Part shown: positions 1 to 7,452 of the stretch, piece after piece
How the letters are laid out: the number at the start of each line of letters is the position of its first letter
Numbering within the stretch: position 1 is the stretch's first letter
Origin: Candidatus Saccharibacteria bacterium UBA3749
GTDB lineage: Bacteria; Patescibacteriota; Saccharimonadia; Saccharimonadales; Saccharimonadaceae
DNA length: 21,269 nucleotides
NCBI GenBank assembly: GCA_002371235.1
Contig: DFGN01000030.1
Coordinates: 1 to 21,269, forward strand
Direction: 5' to 3'
Translations under genes and position numbers: made by a program
Notes under the pieces: model-generated
Database searches by the model: none
Told to the model about the DNA's origin: nothing
What the model saw: the letters and a program-made list of their open reading frames with translations, nothing else

Positions 1-3
1 ACG

Positions 4-33
4 TTTGGAGCGCTAATAAAAACCAGCTCCAAA
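4..33. repeat. 8-bp inverted repeat near window edge
   Basis: TTTGGAGC (4-11) pairs with GCTCCAAA (26-33) around a 14-nt loop. It could be part of the terminator of a gene lying upstream of the window, but no T-run follows directly; T-rich stretches begin only at about 45. Apart from the promoter near 160-188, I see nothing else in the first 240 bases. The function is unknown. Confidence 0.35.
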
Positions 34-159
34 TCACTACCCTATTATTTTAGACTATTTTTGCAAACTTGTAAAGAGCTGCCAGACATTTTCTTTTTAA
101 TTTTTTTACTAATTTTAGCGATTCTTTCGCAAAAACGCCAAAAAAATACCAAAAACCTA

Positions 160-188
160 TTGACAACCGAAAACCTTATGTATATAAT
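160..188 (+). promoter_or_regulatory. Consensus sigma70-type promoter of the VaFE adhesin gene
   Basis: TTGACA (160-165) and TATAAT (183-188) are both perfect hexamers, separated by the optimal 17 nt. The predicted start site near 195 leaves a leader of about 45 nt that carries AAGGA (228-232), 8 nt before the ATG at 241. This is the only promoter in the window with a full -35/-10 consensus, so strong constitutive expression of the surface protein is likely. Confidence 0.85.
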
Positions 189-240
189 AAGCGTCATAAA
201 GGTCATTATCATTTTTAAATAACAAAAAAGGAAAACAAAA

Positions 241-3018
241 ATGTTCAGATTACCATTCGGGAAAAAACTGTTTAGATTGTCTGCCATTGGACTGGTTGTC
301 GTCGCGGTCATGGCACTAACAGGAAGCTTTGTGGCAATGCGAGCAAAGCAAGAGATTAATGCTGCGACGGTGGGTGGAACAGCCGTAGTAGGCTTCAATG
401 AAGATCAGAGCACGTGGATTCCCTACGGCTCAGGACCAGCTTCTAGCGGTCCGGAGGCCGGCTCGATTACACCGCGTTTCTACATAGAATCGGAGTCTAA
501 TACCTATAATGGCTACTGCATGCAACCACACGTCAGGCCTATGGCTGGCTCGTATGAAATTTCCACCATTCCAGCTAATGAATACGAAGATGAAATAAAA
601 TTCATCATGTATGTAAACGAAGTGGATAATTACTATACGCGACAAATTAGAAATGACATTTTCAATAACTGGCGCACCTCAGATAGTGATGGTAGATACG
701 CCTGGACTCACGCTGTAATTAGTATGCTTACGCCAATTAACACCAATATTTACGGTGAAGATTTCTATAATACCACTTATCATGGTTCAAATTGGGGACT
801 GTCAGGAGATGACATCGCGTTTGCTGAAGGAATTATTGGAAAATTGCAGTATTATATTTCAAACAATAATGCAGCATGGCTACTCGCAAATCGGGCTAAT
901 GTTTATTATGCTGATGCTGGGGCAAATCACGGTGCAGATGGCTACAGACACCAGAACGTTGCTTGGCTTGAGGTTCCGTCTGAACAGGGCGGTAGTATCC
1001 AAATCCAAAAATGCGATTCTGACACAACGGAACCAAATTGTCTAGTTAGTGGCAGAGATGTTAGTGGTATCAAATTCGCACTTTATAACAATACTGGAAG
1101 CTGGATTTATCTTGACACATATGATGAGTTTGTTTCCGGAACATGGAATCCTAACGCAAGCGATAACAGTGCGGCGCGTATTAGATTTAATAATCCTGAC
1201 GGTCCGGCAGCAGAGTTGGTTACTGGCGCCGATGGTCGTGTCCTAATCCAAAATCTTGTTCCAGGTAATTATGTGCTAGTAGAGATTGAAACAAATGATG
1301 AGTACGAATTAACTGCAGTTGCTCCACGGAATGTAACGGTAACAGCGAATCATACCACTCCAGTGAGAGTTAATAATGATTATATCGTTACAACTGAGTA
1401 TAGCATTACTACAAAGGCCTACGATGGGGCTGGCTCCGATGTGAATGATAAATACATTGAGGCAAAAAACAATGCCACCATTAAAGATAATGTTACTTAT
1501 TGCGGTGAAGCCAACACGACTTACCAGATTTATGGTGAGGTAATCAATAAGAGTACTGGCACAAAAATTGCTGAGCTGGCTGCTCCAATTAGTGTGACTA
1601 CCGGTACTAATGGCTGCGGTACAACCACAGTGACCTACACCCTAAATGCAAACCGACTTGGTGGATTAGACTTAGTGGTTTATGAATATCTCAAAGATGG
1701 TGATGATTTATTAGCGTCTCATACCGATCCAAATGACCAAGGCCAGACGGTTACTGTTATTAGCCTTGGCACCACGGCCGTAGACGACAAAGATGGCGAC
1801 AAATATGTAGATAGTACCGGAAATGTAACTATAAAGGATACGATTTCCTACTGCCTAAAACCAGGCAAAACATACACAATTAAAGGCGTATTAATGGATA
1901 AAAATACCAACACCCCAAGTATTATCAATGGCGCTAAGGTGGAAGGCTCAATCACAATTACACCAATCACGGCTTGTGGTACTACTACGATGACATTCGG
2001 ATTTGATGCTTCTGGCCTTGCCGGTAAAGAAGTTGTGGTATTTGAAAGCGTATATGAAGGTAGCACATTAATATTGGAACATACTGATATAAATGATGAC
2101 GGTCAAACTGTTGATGTTATTAAGTTGGGTACAGTAGCACAAGATGCTGCTGATGGCGACAAATATCTCGATGGTTCCGATGAAGTCACTATAGTTGACC
2201 AAGTTGACTACTGTCTTAAAGTGCTATCACCAAGCGACACGGCTAGCTACACCCTAAAAGGTATTCTTATGGATAAGCGCACCAAGAATCCACTGCTGGT
2301 CAATGGAGAAACGGTAGAAAGTACAGTAGAATTGAGACCACAACAAAAATGCGGTACCGTTGAGATGAGGTTCACCTTTGATGCTTCTGGCCTTGGCGGT
2401 AAAGATGTGGTCATATTCGAATCGGCATATTACTATGATGTTAAAATCGTATCCCACGAAGACATCAACGATGAGGATCAGTTAGTTGAAATTATTAGCA
2501 TCAGCACGGTTGCAGTCGATAAACTAGATGGTGATAAAGAAATTCTGGCCAACGAAGATGCTGTTGTGAGTGATACGATTAAGTATTGCCTACGCGCCAA
2601 CCGCGATTATACGATTCTTAGTACGATTCTAGATAAGGATACAGGAGAGCCAGTGGTTTTCGACGAAAATGGTGAATCTTTAATTGTTACGACAGAACTA
2701 ACGCCAAAAGAAGATTGTGGGGAAATTGTAGTTGATTATCCATTTGATGCTACCGGACTTGCTGGACACACATTAGTAATGGTCGCAAAGGTACAATATG
2801 ATGGTGAAGAAATCTTAATTCATGCTAACCTCGATGATGCTAACCAGGCTATTAAGGTGATTGCACCAGAAGTACCAGACACGGGCTTCATCACTGGTCG
2901 AGCACAGGGTGGCGATGAACAAAGTAGTCCAATTATTGTATCGTTTATCGCAGTAAGCGCCTTACTTATAAGCTTTGCCGGCGCACGAATTATTAGGAGA
3001 CGACATATCCTTCGATAA
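241..3018 (+). CDS. VaFE-repeat surface adhesin with SpaA-like domain and VPDTG wall anchor
   Basis: A 925-aa exported protein. A basic N-terminus and hydrophobic segment (about 12-34) form a signal peptide. Residues 45-250 hold a domain with GYCMQP (C93) and WTHAVIS (155-161) that resembles the thioester-type heads of Gram-positive adhesins. Residues 251-379 look like a SpaA/prealbumin-like domain, followed by four VaFE repeats (about 386-508, 509-628, 629-751, 752-874). Repeats 2 and 3 keep VVFE-type motifs (E602, E727) and the DGDK lysine region used for intramolecular isopeptide bonds in this family; repeat 1 has VVYE (E482) and repeat 4 has lost the motif. VPDTG (878-882), a hydrophobic segment (897-914) and RRR form a sortase-type tail. 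Eleven cysteines are present: one pair in the SpaA-like domain, one pair per VaFE repeat, and C93 alone. No sortase gene lies in the window. A host-attachment role is inferred. Confidence 0.85.
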   Translation: MFRLPFGKKLFRLSAIGLVVVAVMALTGSFVAMRAKQEINAATVGGTAVVGFNEDQSTWIPYGSGPASSGPEAGSITPRFYIESESNTYNGYCMQPHVRPMAGSYEISTIPANEYEDEIKFIMYVNEVDNYYTRQIRNDIFNNWRTSDSDGRYAWTHAVISMLTPINTNIYGEDFYNTTYHGSNWGLSGDDIAFAEGIIGKLQYYISNNNAAWLLANRANVYYADAGANHGADGYRHQNVAWLEVPSEQGGSIQIQKCDSDTTEPNCLVSGRDVSGIKFALYNNTGSWIYLDTYDEFVSGTWNPNASDNSAARIRFNNPDGPAAELVTGADGRVLIQNLVPGNYVLVEIETNDEYELTAVAPRNVTVTANHTTPVRVNNDYIVTTEYSITTKAYDGAGSDVNDKYIEAKNNATIKDNVTYCGEANTTYQIYGEVINKSTGTKIAELAAPISVTTGTNGCGTTTVTYTLNANRLGGLDLVVYEYLKDGDDLLASHTDPNDQGQTVTVISLGTTAVDDKDGDKYVDSTGNVTIKDTISYCLKPGKTYTIKGVLMDKNTNTPSIINGAKVEGSITITPITACGTTTMTFGFDASGLAGKEVVVFESVYEGSTLILEHTDINDDGQTVDVIKLGTVAQDAADGDKYLDGSDEVTIVDQVDYCLKVLSPSDTASYTLKGILMDKRTKNPLLVNGETVESTVELRPQQKCGTVEMRFTFDASGLGGKDVVIFESAYYYDVKIVSHEDINDEDQLVEIISISTVAVDKLDGDKEILANEDAVVSDTIKYCLRANRDYTILSTILDKDTGEPVVFDENGESLIVTTELTPKEDCGEIVVDYPFDATGLAGHTLVMVAKVQYDGEEILIHANLDDANQAIKVIAPEVPDTGFITGRAQGGDEQSSPIIVSFIAVSALLISFAGARIIRRRHILR

Positions 3019-3057
3019 AACATTATTAGACAAATTCGTTATTGTTTGATATGACCT

Positions 3058-3091
3058 AACATTCACCAGCTCGCCTGGTGAATGTTCTTTT
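3058..3091 (+). terminator. Rho-independent terminator after the adhesin gene
   Basis: A perfect 12-bp stem, AACATTCACCAG (3058-3069) with CTGGTGAATGTT (3075-3086), has a 5-nt loop and is followed by CTTTT. It lies 40 nt after the adhesin stop codon. Confidence 0.88.
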
Positions 3092-3147
3092 AGCTACAAG
3101 TAGGATGATTACTAGTCTTATCTGATGAATCCTCTTTGGCAGTAAAC

Positions 3148-3180
3148 AAAATATCCGCCAGTTGATCTGACGGATATTTT
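3148..3180 (-). terminator. Terminator of fusA
   Basis: AAAATATCCG (3148-3157) pairs with CGGATATTTT (3171-3180), with an extra CAG/CTG pairing inside the loop. Read on the minus strand, it starts 9 nt past the fusA stop and ends in ATTTTGTTT. Because A-rich and T-rich arms flank the stem it may also work on the plus strand as a back-up for the adhesin transcript. Confidence 0.75.
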
Positions 3181-3189
3181 ATAGATTGA

Positions 3190-5289
3190 TTACTTTGAAT
3201 TCCTTTTCTCGATAATCTCTTGTGCTACATTAGGTGGTACTTCCTCATAAGCATAGAGCTCCATTGAAGAAGCTGCACGTCCTTGAGTCATACCGCGTAA
3301 GTCGCCAGTATAGCCGAAAAGATTCGCTAGTGGACAGAAAGCTTTAATCAGTTTAGCGCCACCATTCAAGTCTTCCATTTCGTCGATGCGTCCGCGGCGT
3401 GAATTAATATCACCAATTACGTCACCCATGAAATCTTCCGGAGTGGTAATTTCCATCTTCATGACAGGTTCTAGTAGAACTGGATTTGCCCTCTTGATTC
3501 CTTCGCGTGTAGCAAGAGCACCAGCAAGGGTAAAGGCTAGCTCGGAGGAGTCGACATCATGGTATGAACCATCATACAAGGTGGCCTTAACATCGACAAC
3601 TGGATAGCCAGCAATCACGCCGCCAGCAAGTGTATCCTCAACGCCCTTCTGTACTGGTTTGCGGTATTCTTGAGGTACCACACCACCTTTAATCTGGTCG
3701 ATGAACTCAAAGCCCTTCCCCGGTTCATTTGGTTCAAATTTAATCCATACGTCACCATATTGACCGCGACCACCAGATTGCTTGATATGCTTACCTTGGG
3801 CCTCAGCAGTACCGCGAATAGTTTCGCGATAGGCAACTTGTGGTGCACCAGTGTTGGCCTCAACACCATGTTCCCTCTTGAGGCGGTCGATAATGATTTC
3901 AAGATGTAATTCACCCATACCAGAAATAATTGTTTGGCCAGTTTCCTCATCGGTATGTACACGGAAAGTAGGATCTTCCTCGGCGAGCTTAGCGAGCCCG
4001 ATACCCATTTTCTCCTGATCGGCCTTGGTCTTCGGCTCTACTGCAATCGATACTGGAGGATCTGGAAAATCAATCGACTCTAGCAGGATTGGATGAGCTG
4101 GTGAACAGATTGTTGTACCAGTAGTACAATTTTTCATACCTACAATCGCTGCAATGTCGCCAGCTTTAATTTCGGAAATATCATTTCTCTCATTGGCATA
4201 CATTCTAACTAGACGTCCGATTCTCTCTTTATCACCTGTTGAAACATTAAGTACAGTATCACCAGCCTTAAGTACACCAGCGTAAACGCGAATGAAGATT
4301 AGCTTACCTACAAATGGGTCAGTTGCAATCTTGAATGCTAGTGCGGTCAAAGGTTCTGAATCATCGGCCTTGCGTACAATCTGGTCACCAGTTTTTGGAT
4401 CTGTACCTACTGTTTGACCCTGATCGCGGTCAAGTGGTGAAGGTAGATAATCGGTCATAAGATCTAGTACTTTCTCGACAATCACACCACGCCCATCGCC
4501 ACCAGTTACCAAGAAGAAATCACCGTCAAGCACACGTTTACGCAAGGCAGCTTTCAGCTCGTCAACCGTGATTGAATCCTCGCCTTCGCTAAAGTATTTG
4601 TCCATCAGGGCTTCATCGGCTTGTACAGCTTCTTCAATGAGCATTGAACGAGCATTCTTGGCTTTCTCTACCATGTCGGCTGGAATTTCGCCAACTGTAA
4701 GTTCATGGTCTGTATAGTCCTTATAAGTATAGGCTTTCATATCGACTAGATCGACTACGCCGCAGATGTCTTTTTCAAATCCAATTGGTAAATGAATTGC
4801 TACAGCATTTTTACTTAGACGCTTATGAATAGAATCGAGTGACTTATAAAAATCGCCACCGATTTGGTTAATCTTGTTTACAAAGCAAATGCGTGGAATA
4901 CCATACTTGGTTGCCTGGCGCCACACGGTCTCAGACTGTGCTTCAACACCCATCTTACCGTCAAATACTACGACCGCACCATCGAGTACACGCAACGAAC
5001 GTTCTACTTCTGCGGTAAAGTCGATGTGTCCCGGAGTATCAATAATGTTAATCTGATGGCCTTTCCAATACACAGTCACAGCGGCGGAGGTAATTGTAAT
5101 ACCACGCTCCTTCTCCTGCTCCATCCAGTCGGTTTCAGCGCCACCAGTACCGCCTTTCACTAAGTCGATTTTATGTTTTAATCCGGTACGATATAGAATC
5201 GCTTCCGAAGTTGTTGTTTTGCCGGCATCAATATGCGCAATAATACCAATATTACGAAGATCGGCCAGACTCTTAATTCCAGTAGCCAT
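3190..5289 (-). CDS. fusA: Elongation factor G
   Basis: A 699-aa translational GTPase that drives ribosomal translocation. The length and domain order are those of EF-G. The P-loop AHIDAGKTT (18-26), switch I RGITITSAA (62-70) and DTPGH (84-88, with the catalytic His) are intact. Domain IV has QSGGRGQYGDVW and GSYHDVDSSE, as expected for the tip that enters the A site. Two guanine-recognition motifs are unusual: G4 reads NKIN (138-141) where NKxD is normal, and the G5 position reads GGD (263-265) where EF-Gs have GSA. AAGGAG (5293-5298) lies only 3 nt before the ATG. The gene has its own leader of about 60-70 nt and its own terminator, so it is probably transcribed separately from the gat operon. 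The family assignment is firm; whether this is the only EF-G in the genome cannot be seen here. Confidence 0.96.
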   Translation of the reverse strand: MATGIKSLADLRNIGIIAHIDAGKTTTSEAILYRTGLKHKIDLVKGGTGGAETDWMEQEKERGITITSAAVTVYWKGHQINIIDTPGHIDFTAEVERSLRVLDGAVVVFDGKMGVEAQSETVWRQATKYGIPRICFVNKINQIGGDFYKSLDSIHKRLSKNAVAIHLPIGFEKDICGVVDLVDMKAYTYKDYTDHELTVGEIPADMVEKAKNARSMLIEEAVQADEALMDKYFSEGEDSITVDELKAALRKRVLDGDFFLVTGGDGRGVIVEKVLDLMTDYLPSPLDRDQGQTVGTDPKTGDQIVRKADDSEPLTALAFKIATDPFVGKLIFIRVYAGVLKAGDTVLNVSTGDKERIGRLVRMYANERNDISEIKAGDIAAIVGMKNCTTGTTICSPAHPILLESIDFPDPPVSIAVEPKTKADQEKMGIGLAKLAEEDPTFRVHTDEETGQTIISGMGELHLEIIIDRLKREHGVEANTGAPQVAYRETIRGTAEAQGKHIKQSGGRGQYGDVWIKFEPNEPGKGFEFIDQIKGGVVPQEYRKPVQKGVEDTLAGGVIAGYPVVDVKATLYDGSYHDVDSSELAFTLAGALATREGIKRANPVLLEPVMKMEITTPEDFMGDVIGDINSRRGRIDEMEDLNGGAKLIKAFCPLANLFGYTGDLRGMTQGRAASSMELYAYEEVPPNVAQEIIEKRNSK

Positions 5290-5359
5290 ATGCTCCTTTT
5301 TACATTTATTAATTCGTCGTTTTTAGCTCCACGCTCAAAAACAAGACATATTTTCTATC

Positions 5360-5368
5360 ATTTTATCA
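5360..5368 (-). promoter_or_regulatory. Candidate extended -10 promoter of fusA
   Basis: Read on the minus strand, TGATAAAAT matches TGnTAtAAT with one mismatch. It lies about 70 nt before the fusA ATG, giving a leader of about 60-65 nt with AAGGAG near the start codon. I see no good -35. Confidence 0.45.
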
Positions 5369-5427
5369 TAATAGTGGAAAAAAATGAAGCTTTTTACTTG
5401 AATTATGCTTTTAATAATAATGACCAT

Positions 5428-5451
5428 CGTGCGGCAACATTCTTTCGCACG
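5428..5451. other. Hairpin in the gatB-fusA gap
   Basis: CGTGCG (5428-5433) pairs with CGCACG (5446-5451) around a 12-nt loop. No T-run follows on the minus strand, so it is not a clear terminator. It lies upstream of the candidate fusA promoter in the 245-nt gap between gatB and fusA. Confidence 0.3.
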
Positions 5452-5505
5452 TTTAGTCCGCTTATGCTATAAGATAGATGATCGCGCGGTGATTGTGGTC
5501 TTCAC

Positions 5506-5526
5506 ATAGATTTTATAGAAATCTAT
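5506..5526 (-). other. A/T-rich hairpin just after gatB
   Basis: ATAGATTT (5506-5513) pairs perfectly with AAATCTAT (5519-5526) around a 5-nt loop, starting 8 nt after the gatB stop on the minus strand. It lacks a downstream T-run. It might stabilise the 3' end or terminate weakly. Confidence 0.35.
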
Positions 5527-5534
5527 TTCAGTAG

Positions 5535-6965
5535 TTAGGATAGTTTCTTGCGTAAGATATCTTGTACAGCGGATGGGTTTGCCTTACCATGCGATTCTTT
5601 CATTACTTGCCCCACCAAGAATCCGAGCACTTTTTCTTGACCCGCCCTGAAATCATCTTGTGCTTTTTTAGTCTCTGGTTTTGTCAATACGGTATCGACA
5701 ATTTTTTCGAGAGCTTCTAAGTCATTCTCCTGAATTAAGCCTAACTCTTTTGCGATCTGTTTGGCCCCTCTTCCCTTCATTTGTGGGTCAAATAGTCTCA
5801 AAAACACTTCCTTAGTTGCAGTTGACGATAATTCTCTATTATTATTCATCTCGACAAGTTCTATTAAATCCTTTGCAGAAGGTAGATCATTTAGGTATTC
5901 TGCTGACTTTTCTTCGGCCAATAAGACAGAAGCAAAAAGGTTTGCTATTAGGGTAATAGCGGATTGCTTCTTAGTGTATTCGTGCTCTATTTGCCCTAGT
6001 TTCTTCATTAATGTTGGGTAGTCAAGCAATACTTCAAGTGTATCATTCGGAATAATATCACCAAAAATTTGGCGATAGTCAGTTGGCATCAGTGGTAGTT
6101 TTGCCGATTCGGCTTCGATAAATTCATCAGATAGATTAATCGGCGGTAAATCCGGCTCAGGCATATAGCGATAGTCCTTCGCTTCTTCCTTCGAACGCTG
6201 ACTAGTTGTTTCTCCCTTAGCATCGTTCCATCCTCGCGTTTCCTGAATGACTTTCTCGCCCGCATCCAGGATTTTGCTTTGGCGTTTTATTTCATATTCC
6301 ACTGCCCTCTCAACGCTCTTAAACGAATTTAAGTTCTTCACCTCAGTGCGGGTGCCAAGTTTATCCGACCCTTCTGGAGCCAATGAAACATTGACGTCAA
6401 AGCGCATATTGCCATTATATAAATCACCATATGTTACTTCTGCAAAACACATCAATCTCCAGAGCTCCTTACAGTAATCATGCGCATCGCTCGCCGAATG
6501 AATATCGGGCATTGATACGATTTCAATTAAAGGTGTATCTACGCGGTTGAGATCTACTAGGGAGTAAGAATCAAAATGGGTCAGTTTTCCCGCATCACCC
6601 TCGAGATGTGCGTGTTCGATTCTGATTCTGGTACCAGAAGGAAGCTCCACGTAGCCAGCGCCAATAATCGGCTCATAGAACTGCGTAATTTGATATCCTT
6701 TAGGTGAGTCTGGATAGAAATAATGTTTACGATCGAATCTGGATCTTGGGTTAATCTCGCAGTTCATAGCGCGTCCGGCCAAGATCGCCATTCTAATCGC
6801 TTCGCCATTTAGTCGCGGTAGCATTCCGGGCAAAGAATAATCTACTGGCGAAACACAGGAATTAGGTTCCTTGCCTCGAGCATCATTATTCACTTCAGAA
6901 AAAAGCTTTGTTTTTGTACAAAGTTGTACGTGGCACTCAATTCCGATAGTTGGTATATATTTCAT
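5535..6965 (-). CDS. gatB: Asp/Glu-tRNA amidotransferase subunit B
   Basis: A 476-aa GatB, the kinase-like, tRNA-binding subunit that activates the side chain of misacylated Glu-tRNA(Gln) or Asp-tRNA(Asn). The N-terminal cradle has GIECHVQL (8-15), DRKHYFYPDSPKGYQITQF (78-96) and NRVDTPLIEIVS; the C-terminal GatB/YqeY helical domain ends in GFLVGQVMKESHGKANP. The usual HxEEDAGK tract reads HLEGDAGK (120-127), so the second Glu is Gly. AGGA lies 7 nt before the ATG, which overlaps the stop of the preceding 23-codon ORF (ATGA). It is the last gene of the murJ-gatCA-HEPN-gatB run, with no promoter of its own visible. Confidence 0.96.
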   Translation of the reverse strand: MKYIPTIGIECHVQLCTKTKLFSEVNNDARGKEPNSCVSPVDYSLPGMLPRLNGEAIRMAILAGRAMNCEINPRSRFDRKHYFYPDSPKGYQITQFYEPIIGAGYVELPSGTRIRIEHAHLEGDAGKLTHFDSYSLVDLNRVDTPLIEIVSMPDIHSASDAHDYCKELWRLMCFAEVTYGDLYNGNMRFDVNVSLAPEGSDKLGTRTEVKNLNSFKSVERAVEYEIKRQSKILDAGEKVIQETRGWNDAKGETTSQRSKEEAKDYRYMPEPDLPPINLSDEFIEAESAKLPLMPTDYRQIFGDIIPNDTLEVLLDYPTLMKKLGQIEHEYTKKQSAITLIANLFASVLLAEEKSAEYLNDLPSAKDLIELVEMNNNRELSSTATKEVFLRLFDPQMKGRGAKQIAKELGLIQENDLEALEKIVDTVLTKPETKKAQDDFRAGQEKVLGFLVGQVMKESHGKANPSAVQDILRKKLS

Positions 6966-7033
6966 AGTTTAATCCTCGCCTTTTTAATAGTTAGATATAG
7001 TTTCATTGCTTTTTTCTCAATTTTGCGTCTCAT
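6962..7033 (-). CDS. 23-aa basic mini-ORF bridging the HEPN gene and gatB
   Basis: The peptide is MRRKIEKKAMKLYLTIKKAR followed by IKL, with 11 Lys/Arg in 23 residues. AGGAG (7041-7045) lies 7 nt before its ATG, which overlaps the upstream TAA as TAATG; its TGA overlaps the gatB start as ATGA. Such exact linkage at both ends plus a good ribosome site suggests it is translated, perhaps only to carry ribosomes into gatB. I do not recognise a family. The alternative is a chance ORF, since gatB has its own AGGA. Confidence 0.45.
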   Translation of the reverse strand: MRRKIEKKAMKLYLTIKKARIKL

Positions 7034-7452
7034 TAAATTGCTCCTAAATCCTTCAATGCCTGCTTATATACTTGCAATGCGTTGTAAATCTGTTTATAGC
7101 TTAGTTCTAAATCTGACTCATGTGCAATCATATTGCGAAGCTTGTGCGCGCGCCATACAGCATTGAGGTTTGAGAATTTGTCACCAACTTTCTTTAATCT
7201 ATCGCTCATCTTTTTACCTGGCACACCCATCTCAATCATTGCTTTGTCTAGCAATTTATCGCAATTAATAATGCAAGCCATAAAGCTCGCTGGATTATCC
7301 TGCCTCAAACTATTCTCTATTTCGAGAAATTTCGCCTGATATTGTTCAATGTTGAAGCGATAGCCACGTTTGCCAGTAAACAGTATTGCTATAAAAATGA
7401 AAACCGCCACAATTAATATTGCGATAATGAATGTTACTACACCACCATCCAT
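7033..7452 (-). CDS. Membrane-anchored HEPN-like protein
   Basis: A 139-aa protein with one N-terminal membrane helix (about 5-25), a short basic stretch (KRGYR) and an all-helical soluble part. HKLRNMIAHE (103-112) contains R106-N-M-I-A-H111, the Rx4H pattern with a polar residue after Arg that marks HEPN domains, many of which are RNases or nucleotide-transferase partners. AAGGAG (7461-7466) sits 8 nt before the ATG, which overlaps the gatA stop (TAATG). Its place between gatA and gatB suggests co-production with the amidotransferase. No antitoxin-like partner is adjacent. RNase activity is inferred from one motif; it might instead be a scaffold. The membrane helix is clear. Confidence 0.75.
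   Translation of the reverse strand: MDGGVVTFIIAILIVAVFIFIAILFTGKRGYRFNIEQYQAKFLEIENSLRQDNPASFMACIINCDKLLDKAMIEMGVPGKKMSDRLKKVGDKFSNLNAVWRAHKLRNMIAHESDLELSYKQIYNALQVYKQALKDLGAI

Noticed and set aside
45..398. 117-aa minus-strand ORF at the left edge
   Set aside because: It covers the adhesin promoter and signal peptide on the opposite strand; low-complexity product, no start signals.
3615..3962. 115-aa minus-strand ORF inside fusA
   Set aside because: It is another frame of the well-supported EF-G gene.
5233..5472. 79-aa plus-strand ORF across the fusA start
   Set aside because: It overlaps the fusA start and leader on the other strand, with no ribosome site or recognisable product.
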